Positions 19,427 through 26,344 of a stretch of 64,000 bases of DNA are shown here, one piece after another. A model generated the notes under the pieces. It ran no database searches and was not told where the DNA came from. It saw only the letters and a program-made list of their open reading frames with translations. This stretch comes from Metallibacterium scheffleri. GTDB lineage: Bacteria; Pseudomonadota; Gammaproteobacteria; Xanthomonadales; Rhodanobacteraceae. Numbering within the stretch: position 1 is the stretch's first letter; every line of letters begins with the position of its first letter. The DNA lies in assembly GCF_002077135.1 (NCBI RefSeq), contig NZ_LDOS01000002.1, positions 992,001 through 1,056,000 of the forward strand, read 5' to 3'. The position numbers and the translations under genes are program-made.

Positions 19427-20011
19427 TCAGCGATCGGCTGCGTCGACCGGCTGATAGCGACGATGTTCTTGCGGCGAAAGCAGATATGGCAGCACGCCGT
19501 CATCCTGCGGCAAGGCACTGGTATCCATGCTGGCAGCCAGCGGGTCGGCCATCGCCATGGTGTCGCGACGTGCTCCCGTCATGCGATAAGTGGTGGAACC
19601 ATCGATGTGGGACTCCGCCCGTGCGCTGAGCCAGGCTGGCGCGGGCGCTGCCGCAAGTTGGGCATCCGTGGCGATCGTGCCGAGTTCGGACTGCGGCGGC
19701 ATCAGCACGAGGGCCGCCACGGCGACCGCAGCGGCGATGGCACCACGCGCAGACCAGCGCAACCACGGGGCTCCCGACGACGCGGGCAGCGGTTGTGCCG
19801 CGATGTGCGCAGCGACGCGCGTTGCAAAACCCGCGCTGGCCAGCAACGGCAGGCTGCGCTGCATGCTGGCCTGGGCGAGGTGGTAACCGTCCCAACGTCG
19901 CATGGCGGTGCCATCGCGATCAAGGCGGCGCAACAGGAACCGCGCGGGCTCGCGGCCGAGTTCACCATCCATGAAGGCAGACAACTCCTCGTGGCTAGGA
20001 TCATGGCTCAT
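19427..20011 (-). CDS. rseA: Anti-sigma-E factor RseA-like protein
   Basis: 194-aa membrane protein that holds RpoE inactive. The N-terminal sigma-binding domain is MSHDPSHEELSAFMDGEL, followed by LLRRLDRDGTAMRRWDGYHLA. A single membrane segment (GAIAAAVAVAALVLM) lies near residue 100, and a periplasmic tail follows. The ATG at 20011 has AGGTG upstream; two earlier in-frame ATGs lack one. It directly follows rpoE. In several Xanthomonadales a mucD/degP protease gene follows rseA, but here the next genes are the peptide-export cluster. Confidence 0.88.
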   Translation of the reverse strand: MSHDPSHEELSAFMDGELGREPARFLLRRLDRDGTAMRRWDGYHLAQASMQRSLPLLASAGFATRVAAHIAAQPLPASSGAPWLRWSARGAIAAAVAVAALVLMPPQSELGTIATDAQLAAAPAPAWLSARAESHIDGSTTYRMTGARRDTMAMADPLAASMDTSALPQDDGVLPYLLSPQEHRRYQPVDAADR

Positions 20012-20129
20012 GACGGCACCTGACATCGAATTATGGCTGGACATTGTTGAATCGGGTCGTGAAAGTGGTGATGCATGTGCAAATCCGGTTGCGAATCACC
20101 GCGGCGGGCCGGCAAGCCGCTGCAATCGA

Positions 20130-20711
20130 TCAACGATCGTCGAGCAGCGGTCGCAGGTTTTGCTCGATCGCCTCGCGCGCACGGAAAATGCGCGAACGCA
20201 CGGTGCCGATCGGGCAGTTCATCACCTCGGCGATTTCCTCGTAACTCATGCCCTCGACTTCACGCAGAGTAATGGCCATGCGCAAATCCTCAGGCAACGC
20301 TTGGACCGTGGAAAACACCGTTTGTTCAATTTCTTGCCGCAGCAACTCATGTTCCGGCGTGGCGCAATCACGCAGCGCTTCGGCGCTGTGCACATGTTGC
20401 GCATCCTCGATCGCGATATCGTCGGTGGGTGGACGCCGACCCTGCGACACCAGGTGGTTCTTGGCGGTGTTCACCGCGATTTTGTAAAGCCAGGTATAGA
20501 ACTGGCTTTCGCCGCGGAATGAGCCAATGGCGCGATACGCGCGGATAAACGCTTCCTGCGCGATGTCCTCGCACTCGGTCCAGTCGTTGATGTAGCGGGA
20601 AACCAGCGCCACGATCTTGTGCTGATACTTGCGCACCAGCAAATCGTAGGCACGGGTATCGCCTTGCTGGACACGCTCCACCAGCATGCGATCCGTTTCG
20701 TTTTCGCCCAT
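20130..20711 (-). CDS. rpoE: RNA polymerase sigma factor RpoE (AlgU)
   Basis: 193-aa group 4 (ECF) sigma factor for the envelope-stress response. Region 2 includes YDLLVRKYQHKIVALVSRYI and EDIAQEAFIRAYRAI, with FYTWLYKIAVNTAKNHL. Region 4 is LPEDLRMAITLREVEGMSYE and IAEVMNCPIGTVRSRIFRAR. The order rpoE-rseA on the minus strand is conserved. The ATG at 20711 (MGENETDRMLVERVQQGD) matches known starts, with GGGAG about 12 bases upstream. A longer open frame upstream is not coding by family alignment. Confidence 0.95.
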   Translation of the reverse strand: MGENETDRMLVERVQQGDTRAYDLLVRKYQHKIVALVSRYINDWTECEDIAQEAFIRAYRAIGSFRGESQFYTWLYKIAVNTAKNHLVSQGRRPPTDDIAIEDAQHVHSAEALRDCATPEHELLRQEIEQTVFSTVQALPEDLRMAITLREVEGMSYEEIAEVMNCPIGTVRSRIFRAREAIEQNLRPLLDDR

Positions 20712-20946
20712 CCGGGCCCGCTCCCCGCTGAAGATGTTCCGCGCTGATCCGGCCTGCGCTGTCTTTGAACCGTGCGACGGGATGTCGCGTACCGTAGGGT
20801 ACAGGAAACCCCGTGCGCATCGAACCGGCCGCAAGTCATGTAGCGACCCTGATGCACCATCGATGCTCCATCTTGCACGACGGCCAATCGACCGCTGGCG
20901 CTGCGTCCATGCCAGAATTCGCCAGTGACCGATCCGGAGATCCTTG

Positions 20947-22464
20947 GTGAGCCGACACCCCGGCGGTGAGATGCAGGAAGGCGAACTCCTGGCGGCAGTG
21001 GACCTCGGTTCCAACAGCTTCCACATGGTCGTCGCGCGCTACGAGCACGGTGTGCCGCGCCTGATCGACCGTCTGCGCGAGACCACACGCATGGCCGCCG
21101 GGCTGGATGCCAACGGCAGCCTGGATGCGGAACACCGGCAGCGCGCCCTGGATTGCCTGGCCCGTTTCGGCCAGCGTCTGGCCGGGGTGGCCCCCCAGCA
21201 TGTACGCGCGGTCGGCACCAACGCACTGCGCCAGTTGCTGCATCCACAGGAATTTCTGCGCCCGGCCGAGCGCGCACTTGGGCAGCCCATCGAGATCGTC
21301 TCCGGCCGCGAGGAGGCGCGTCTGATCTTTCTCGGTGTCGCACACGGCCTGCCGGCTTCGCGCCAGCGCCGGCTGGTGGTGGACATCGGCGGCGGCAGCA
21401 GCGAGTTCATCATCGGCCATCAGCTCGAACCGTTGCACGCGGAAAGCATCCAGGTGGGCTGTGTTGCCTCGAGCCTGCGCTTTTTCCCGGGCGGCAAGAT
21501 CACGCGCAAGCGCTGGCAGCACGCGCACGAGGAAATCGGCGTGTTGCTGCAGCAATTCGCGATGGACTATCGCGAAACCGGTTGGCAGGAATGTTTTGGA
21601 TCGTCCGGCACGATCAAGGTCATCGAAGCCGTGGTCTCGGGGCTGGGCCTGAGCGAACACGGCATCACCCTGCCCGCGCTGGTGGGACTGCGCGAAGTGA
21701 TGCTGCAGGCCGGACACATCGATCGCCTGCGCCTGCCCGGGCTATCCGAGGAGCGCATGCCGATCTTCCCGGGCGGCGCGGTGATTCTTGAAACTGCCTT
21801 CGAGAACCTCGGCCTGGAACGCATGCTGGCGGTGGAAACCGCAATGCGCGACGGCATCGTATGGGACTTGATGGGCCGCGCCGCCGGCAGTGATCCGCGC
21901 CGAGCCAGCATTCAGGCACTGGCGCGCCGCTATGGCGTGGACGAAGCCCAGTCCGCGCGCGTGGACTCCACCGCGCAGGCGCTGCTGCAAGCCATCGATG
22001 GGCAGTGGGACTTGGGTGAGGACGCCGCCGAATGGCTGGACTGGGCCGCACGCGTGCACGAAATCGGACTCGCCATCGCGCACAGCCAGCACCATCGCCA
22101 CGCAGGCTACATTCTGCGCCACGCCGACTTGCCGGGTTTCTCGCGCGACGAACAGCAATTGCTGGCCTGCATTGTCGAATCGCACCGGCGCAAGCCCGAC
22201 AAGGCCGCATTCAACGCATTACCGCCGCGGCTGCGCGTGTTCGCGCGGCGCATCACCAGCCTGCTGCGTCTGGCGGTACTGATGCGCCGCGCGCGGCGTT
22301 CCGAAGCACTGCCGCCACTGCGTCTGCAAGCGCAGGGCGAACGCCTGCATCTGGCGCTGCCCATGGCATGGCTGGAGGCGCATCCGCTGACGATCACCGA
22401 TCTCGATCTGGAACGCGCGCTACTGGCTGAACTCGGTCTCAAGCTGGAACTCGAACGCATTTGA
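20947..22464 (+). CDS. ppx: Exopolyphosphatase / pppGpp phosphohydrolase (Ppx/GppA)
   Basis: 505-aa enzyme that degrades inorganic polyphosphate and/or converts pppGpp to ppGpp. The ASKHA-fold N-terminal half has AAVDLGSNSFHMVVAR, VSGREEARLIFLGV, and VVDIGGGSSEFIIG, then QVGCVASSLRFF and FGSSGTIKVIEAV. The C-terminal HD-like helical domain includes VHEIGLAIAHSQHHRHAGYIL. I prefer the GTG at 20947 (GGAG seven bases upstream) over the TTG at 20944 or ATG at 20971. It is divergent from rpoE. Sequence alone does not separate Ppx from GppA activity. Confidence 0.93.
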   Translation: MSRHPGGEMQEGELLAAVDLGSNSFHMVVARYEHGVPRLIDRLRETTRMAAGLDANGSLDAEHRQRALDCLARFGQRLAGVAPQHVRAVGTNALRQLLHPQEFLRPAERALGQPIEIVSGREEARLIFLGVAHGLPASRQRRLVVDIGGGSSEFIIGHQLEPLHAESIQVGCVASSLRFFPGGKITRKRWQHAHEEIGVLLQQFAMDYRETGWQECFGSSGTIKVIEAVVSGLGLSEHGITLPALVGLREVMLQAGHIDRLRLPGLSEERMPIFPGGAVILETAFENLGLERMLAVETAMRDGIVWDLMGRAAGSDPRRASIQALARRYGVDEAQSARVDSTAQALLQAIDGQWDLGEDAAEWLDWAARVHEIGLAIAHSQHHRHAGYILRHADLPGFSRDEQQLLACIVESHRRKPDKAAFNALPPRLRVFARRITSLLRLAVLMRRARRSEALPPLRLQAQGERLHLALPMAWLEAHPLTITDLDLERALLAELGLKLELERI

Positions 22465-22521
22465 TCCGGCTGGCGCGCCAGCGGCCTATCATCCGCACAC
22501 ACTTCTCGAACCAGAATCGCC

Positions 22522-23259
22522 ATGTCACATCGACTGTCCCGCCCGCTGGATCTTGCCCTGCTCGCCCTGTGCCTGCTCGCCCTGCCCTGTCTGTCCCTGG
22601 CGCAGCCTGTGGCGCGCCCTGCGGCGCCGCTGGCGAAAGCCGTTTCGGCAACCGCTCCCGCCAACGCGACCTCGGTTATCGCGCCGCCACCGCGGGTGCT
22701 GGTCAAAACCAGCTCCGGCTCCTTTGTCATCGAGCTTTATCCGGACAAGGCACCGAAAACGGTCGCCAATTTCCTCACCTACGTCCACGACGGATTTTAT
22801 GCCGGTACGGTATTTCAGCGCGTCATCAAGGGCTTTCTGATCCAGGGCGGACTGTTTGACCGCCAATTGCAGCCCAAGCCGACGCGCCCGCCGATCCCGA
22901 TCGAGGCTGACAACGGGCTCTCCAATCTGCGTGGCACCGTGGCCGCGGCGCGCGCCGCCGATCCGAACTCGGAGACCTCGCAGTTCTTCATCAATCTGGT
23001 GGACAACCCGCGCCTGGATTTCATCAGCGACCAGAGCGGTGCCACCTGGGGTTATACCGTGTTCGGCAAGGTGATCGAGGGCATGAATGTGGTCGACGCG
23101 ATCGGCAATCTGCCCACCGGACCGCAAGGGCCGTTCACCGCGGATGTGCCGCGGCCGCTGCCCGTCATTGAAAGCATGACCGAACTGCCCGCCGACGCGG
23201 CGCTGCCAATGGCCAGGCCCGCGCGAGCCAAACCGGGCGCGATGCATCCGGCAGGTTGA
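22522..23259 (+). CDS. Secreted cyclophilin-type peptidyl-prolyl isomerase
   Basis: 245-aa periplasmic foldase. A signal peptide (LDLALLALCLLALPCLSLAQ) is followed by a short Ala/Pro linker and a cyclophilin domain from about residue 55: VLVKTSSGSFVIELYPDKAP, TVANFLTYV, GTVFQRVIKGFLIQGG, NSETSQFFINLVDNPRLD and GYTVFGKVIEGM. It catalyses cis-trans isomerisation of X-Pro bonds, as PpiA does. The lpxH start overlaps its stop by TTGA, so the two are co-translated. Confidence 0.93.
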   Translation: MSHRLSRPLDLALLALCLLALPCLSLAQPVARPAAPLAKAVSATAPANATSVIAPPPRVLVKTSSGSFVIELYPDKAPKTVANFLTYVHDGFYAGTVFQRVIKGFLIQGGLFDRQLQPKPTRPPIPIEADNGLSNLRGTVAAARAADPNSETSQFFINLVDNPRLDFISDQSGATWGYTVFGKVIEGMNVVDAIGNLPTGPQGPFTADVPRPLPVIESMTELPADAALPMARPARAKPGAMHPAG

Positions 23260-24008
23260 GCATCTTGGCCTGCCTGTTCGTCTCGGATCTGCATCTGGAC
23301 CCGGCGCGGCCGCAGATCACGCGCTTGTTCGAGCATTTTCTTGCCGGCGAGGCACGCACCGCCGAGGCCGTGTACATCCTCGGTGATCTGTTCGAGGCAT
23401 GGATCGGCGATGACGACGACAGCGAGTTGCCCGCGCGCATCGCGCACGCGTTGCGCGGCCTCGCCGATACGGATGTGCCGATTTTCTTCATCGCCGGCAA
23501 TCGCGATTTCCTGCTTGGCCGGGACTACGCATCGCGCAGCGGCATGTGCCTGTTGCCTGACGCCAGCGTGCATGCCATCGCTGGCGTGCCGACGTTGCTG
23601 ATGCATGGCGACGCACTGTGCACGGATGACCATGCCTACCTCGCGTTCCGTGACCAGGTGCGTGCACCCGAGTGGCAGCGGCAATTTCTTGCGCAAACGA
23701 TGGATACGCGCCGCGCCTTCGCCGAGCAGGCCCGCGCCGGCAGTCGCGCGCATACGCATGACACGCCCGAGGCGCTGATGGATGTCAATGCCGAGGCAGT
23801 CGCCAGAGCCATGCGCACAGCCGGCGTGCGGCGCCTGATCCATGGACACACGCATCGCCCGGCCGTGCACCGTTTCATGCTCGACGCGCAGCCCGCCGAA
23901 CGTATCGTGCTGGGCGACTGGTACGCGCAAGGCTCGCGCCTGAGCATATCCGTGGGGGGGCTGCGGCTGGACAGCCTCGACCCGGCGCTGGCCACCGACC
24001 ACGCCTGA
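23256..24008 (+). CDS. lpxH: UDP-2,3-diacylglucosamine diphosphatase LpxH
   Basis: 250-aa peripheral membrane calcineurin-like phosphoesterase. It hydrolyses UDP-2,3-diacylglucosamine to lipid X in lipid A synthesis. Metal-ligand motifs in order are FVSDLHLDPARP, LGDLFEAWIGDDD, IAGNRDFLLG, LMHGDALCTDD and IHGHTHRP. The start is a TTG overlapping the stop of the cyclophilin gene, with a GCAGG just upstream. Length agrees with the family (about 240 aa). The cyclophilin-lpxH arrangement is common in gammaproteobacteria. Confidence 0.95.
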   Translation: MSILACLFVSDLHLDPARPQITRLFEHFLAGEARTAEAVYILGDLFEAWIGDDDDSELPARIAHALRGLADTDVPIFFIAGNRDFLLGRDYASRSGMCLLPDASVHAIAGVPTLLMHGDALCTDDHAYLAFRDQVRAPEWQRQFLAQTMDTRRAFAEQARAGSRAHTHDTPEALMDVNAEAVARAMRTAGVRRLIHGHTHRPAVHRFMLDAQPAERIVLGDWYAQGSRLSISVGGLRLDSLDPALATDHA

Positions 24009-24131
24009 AATTCGGCCGCTTAATAAAATGCACGCGCGCTGGTTTTTCTCGCTGTGCTGTTGACGTACATACGCCTTGCAGGAATAATCCGTGGTTCCCG
24101 CCGGTTGTGCCATTGCCTTCCCGCGGGCTGC

Positions 24132-24208
24132 GCGCCCGTAGCTCAGCTGGATAGAGCACCAGGCTACGAACTTGGTGGTCGGGAGTTCGAATCTCTCCGG
24201 GCGCGCCA
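24132..24208 (+). tRNA. tRNA-Arg (anticodon ACG)
   Basis: 77-nt cloverleaf with CCA. Acceptor GCGCCCG/CGGGCGC, anticodon loop CTACGAA (ACG, reads CGN after A34 deamination), T arm GGGAGTTCGAATCTCTC. Confidence 0.97.
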
Positions 24209-24220
24209 CTTGATACACAA

Positions 24221-24250
24221 GAAAAGGCCAGCCCAGGTGCTGGCCTTTTC
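24221..24250 (+). terminator. Intrinsic terminator after tRNA-Arg(ACG)
   Basis: GAAAAGGCCAGC and its complement form a perfect 12-bp stem around a 6-base loop, ending in a CTTTTCTTTT tract. Confidence 0.85.
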
Positions 24251-24339
24251 TTTTCCGGCAGATTCGAGTCACGCGCGGATGCTCCTGCCGACACGCGTGG
24301 CATGGCAGAATCGTCGACGCACGTGGAACAACACACAGC

Positions 24340-24416
<77 letters not shown>

Positions 24417-24472
24417 CTTTCAAGAACTTACGAACGAACTCGGATGGCTCATGGGCTTTTTTTGGTCACGAT

Positions 24473-24556
24473 TGGACACAAGGTGGACACGACCGCCCTA
24501 AGTTAACCATCCACTCGCCACCCGTGAGCCGTCCTCGCTGGACACGTGGCGGACAC
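24473..24556 (+). repeat. TGGACAC repeats near attL (candidate integrase arm sites)
   Basis: TGGACAC occurs at 24473-24479, 24484-24490 and 24539-24545, with a CGGACAC at 24550-24556. TGGACAT and TGGACAC occur again at 48746-48752 and 48757-48763, close to attR. Spaced short repeats near both ends fit arm-type integrase sites; no binding has been shown. Confidence 0.45.
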
Positions 24557-24617
24557 GGCGATACGGGGCGGTCTGATCGGTACCAGAAAATACAGACAAT
24601 AAACAACCCTTGCGATT

Positions 24618-24635
24618 ATACATTAATTGATGTAT
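24618..24635. promoter_or_regulatory. Palindromic operator candidate ATACAT-N6-ATGTAT
   Basis: Inverted repeat ATACAT/ATGTAT with TAATTG between, extendable to 9-bp arms with one mismatch. It lies just upstream of the -35 of the promoter at 24648-24676, so it may bind a regulator of the first gene of the element. Confidence 0.45.
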
Positions 24636-24647
24636 TATCCCACTGGC

Positions 24648-24682
24648 TTGCTATGCGTGTGCAGGTGGCATATACTCCGCCC
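24648..24682 (+). promoter_or_regulatory. Sigma-70-type promoter giving a probable leaderless transcript
   Basis: TTGCTA (24648-24653), 17-bp spacer, TATACT (24671-24676), then six bases before the ATG at 24683. With the usual start seven bases after the -10, the mRNA would begin at the A of ATG. Confidence 0.6.
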
Positions 24683-25177
24683 ATGCACCACGCCGCATCC
24701 TCTGCAGCAACACCCACACCGCGCGAGCGCGTCGCCGCCGCGCTGATGGCGCTGTGCGTGATCGCACTGGGCGCGATCGGCGCACACGCGTGTGGCATGC
24801 ACGCGCCGCCCGCCTTGCTTTTGCTGGCCCCTTTCGCACTCGTGCTGGCGCCCGCAGGCACCGTTTCCGGCATCGTCGGATCGATCCGACGTGGCGGCCT
24901 GCTTGCGACGGCACTGTTGGCGGCGATCCGTACGGCCGCCGCGGCCTGCTCTGAGCTAATTGCAGGGGCGACGCTGCTGGCGCTGGGCGCACTCACCGCA
25001 TTGGCTCTGGCTGGACTCGCCCAGGCCACGCAGGCTGTCCTGGTGTCACTCAGCCGCGCGGCGTTGTCCGCGCGTGACGTCTGCGCGCGCCTGCGCGCAC
25101 AACTTGGCATTGTCGCCGCCACCTTGTCGGCCCGCACCCTGCCGGCTCCTCGCTTCGCCGCGCACACCGCGGCGTAA
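24683..25177 (+). CDS. Small membrane protein, first gene of the mobilizable element
   Basis: 164-aa protein of unknown function. Hydrophobic stretches are VAAALMALCVIALGAIGAHA, PALLLLAPFALVLAPAGTVS and LIAGATLLALGALTALALAG, so two to four membrane segments are likely. The C-terminus is basic. The open frame extends 53 codons upstream, but the promoter at 24648-24676 lies inside that extension, so I chose the ATG at 24683 without a Shine-Dalgarno site. It lies 266 bases inside attL. Confidence 0.6.
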   Translation: MHHAASSAATPTPRERVAAALMALCVIALGAIGAHACGMHAPPALLLLAPFALVLAPAGTVSGIVGSIRRGGLLATALLAAIRTAAAACSELIAGATLLALGALTALALAGLAQATQAVLVSLSRAALSARDVCARLRAQLGIVAATLSARTLPAPRFAAHTAA

Positions 25178-25299
25178 CCCGATGTAACTCAATCATCCGG
25201 GCCGCCGCGCGCTGCGTGGCGGCCTTTTGGCGCCTGATCAATCAATCTGATTGATACGTATTCGCGGTGCGCGGTGGCCCTCAGCACGAGGACCACAAC

Positions 25300-25638
25300 A
25301 TGGAAACTCAAACTGTATCCGCCGCCGCCGCGGCGATCCTCTCGCAGCATGGCGCCGTGGGCTACGTCCCACGCCAGGCGCTCGCCATCGTCACCGGCTG
25401 TCCTGATGCCGGCAACCACTCCCCGGCCCACACGGGCCGCGACGTCGCGACGCTGCGCTGCCTCGGCATCCAGCCGATCAAGATCGCCGGCCGCTGGGTC
25501 GTACCCGCCCACGCCATCGCGCGTTACGCGGTTGGGTTTAGCCGTCCAGACGTCCATACGGAAACGGCTGCTCCGGCACGCCGTGACCCAGGTCGTCCGC
25601 GCAAATCGGCCAGCGCACGCGTTGGAGGTGGCGCATGA
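25300..25638 (+). CDS. Hypothetical DNA-binding-like protein with AT-hook-type tail
   Basis: 112-aa protein that I do not recognise. The middle (GYVPRQALAIVTGCPDAG, RDVATLRCLGIQPIKIAGRWVVP) resembles small excisionase or AlpA-type winged-helix regulators, and the C-terminus RRDPGRPRKSA contains a GRP AT-hook-like core. It could regulate the genes that follow. AGGACC precedes the ATG at 25300. It overlaps the next gene by ATGA. Confidence 0.6.
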   Translation: METQTVSAAAAAILSQHGAVGYVPRQALAIVTGCPDAGNHSPAHTGRDVATLRCLGIQPIKIAGRWVVPAHAIARYAVGFSRPDVHTETAAPARRDPGRPRKSASARVGGGA

Positions 25639-26120
25639 ACGCCGTCACCAAGCCGCGCGTGCCGCGCCCGCGGAAATCGCGTGCGAAAAATTGCCCGCTC
25701 GGACCGGCGCCGGTAATCGCCGGCGACATCATGCTGGCCGCGGCGCGGCTGCTCGCCGCATCGGTCGAGGGGCGCCGGGTGCGACCCGAGTCGCGCGGGT
25801 CGCACATCGCCGAAATGGCCACCGTGATCTGGCTGACGACGTGCGACACAGAGCACCGGGCGGCACGCGCCGCGCGTGGGCATCGCGAACCCGATCCACG
25901 CGATCCGACTGATCTTGCGCGGGTCGCCGCGAATTTGTTGCGGACCACGCGCCGCCGAATGGTGCGGCAAGCGCGTGCGCTGCGGCTGGTCTATTGCGGC
26001 GCGGGCGGCACGGGTTCGGGGCCGGCGCCGGCCGTGGCGGACGACTGGGGCTGGTACGCCCGGCGCGCAGCTCGGCACTGCCCGATCGAGCGCGTTGCGC
26101 TGGGCGGAGGCAGGCCATGA
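25635..26120 (+). CDS. Hypothetical basic protein
   Basis: 161-aa arginine-rich protein (TKPRVPRPRKSRAKNC near the N-terminus; TTRRRMVRQARALRL later). No recognised domain. It has ATGA overlaps with both neighbours, so it belongs to a translationally coupled block ending in the helicase. A nucleic-acid-binding role is only suggested by charge. Confidence 0.6.
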   Translation: MNAVTKPRVPRPRKSRAKNCPLGPAPVIAGDIMLAAARLLAASVEGRRVRPESRGSHIAEMATVIWLTTCDTEHRAARAARGHREPDPRDPTDLARVAANLLRTTRRRMVRQARALRLVYCGAGGTGSGPAPAVADDWGWYARRAARHCPIERVALGGGRP

Positions 26121-26272
26121 GCGGCGTCGGCCAGCAGCTCGATTTGTTCGCAGGGTCGGGCGAGGCACGGTTGATCGAGCTGCGCGCGGTGCTCGGTTGC
26201 TCGCGCGGATACACGCGCAGGACCGGGCCGCATACCGAACGCGCGGCCAGGGCGGGCGCGATCGATCTCTGA
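26117..26272 (+). CDS. Small hypothetical protein
   Basis: 51-aa protein (MSGVGQQLDLFAGSGEARL...). The ATG overlaps the previous stop (ATGA). LDLFAGSGEARL has a faint resemblance to short regulatory or nuclease-associated peptides, but no family is recognised. It precedes the hairpin and the helicase gene. Confidence 0.5.
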   Translation: MSGVGQQLDLFAGSGEARLIELRAVLGCSRGYTRRTGPHTERAARAGAIDL

Positions 26273-26286
26273 TCGACAAAAAAGGT

Positions 26287-26313
26287 GCGCCCCGGATGGG
26301 CAATCCGGGGCGC
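26287..26313 (-). terminator. 11-bp hairpin with A-tract (minus-strand terminator shape)
   Basis: GCGCCCCGGAT and its complement around GGGCA. On the plus strand it is preceded by AAAAAA, so on the minus strand it is a hairpin followed by ACC and six U residues. No minus-strand gene is seen upstream of it; it may stop antisense transcripts or shape the plus-strand mRNA before the helicase start. Confidence 0.5.
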
Positions 26314-26344
26314 GAGGCGTTCGAGCACACATGAGGGGCTACTC

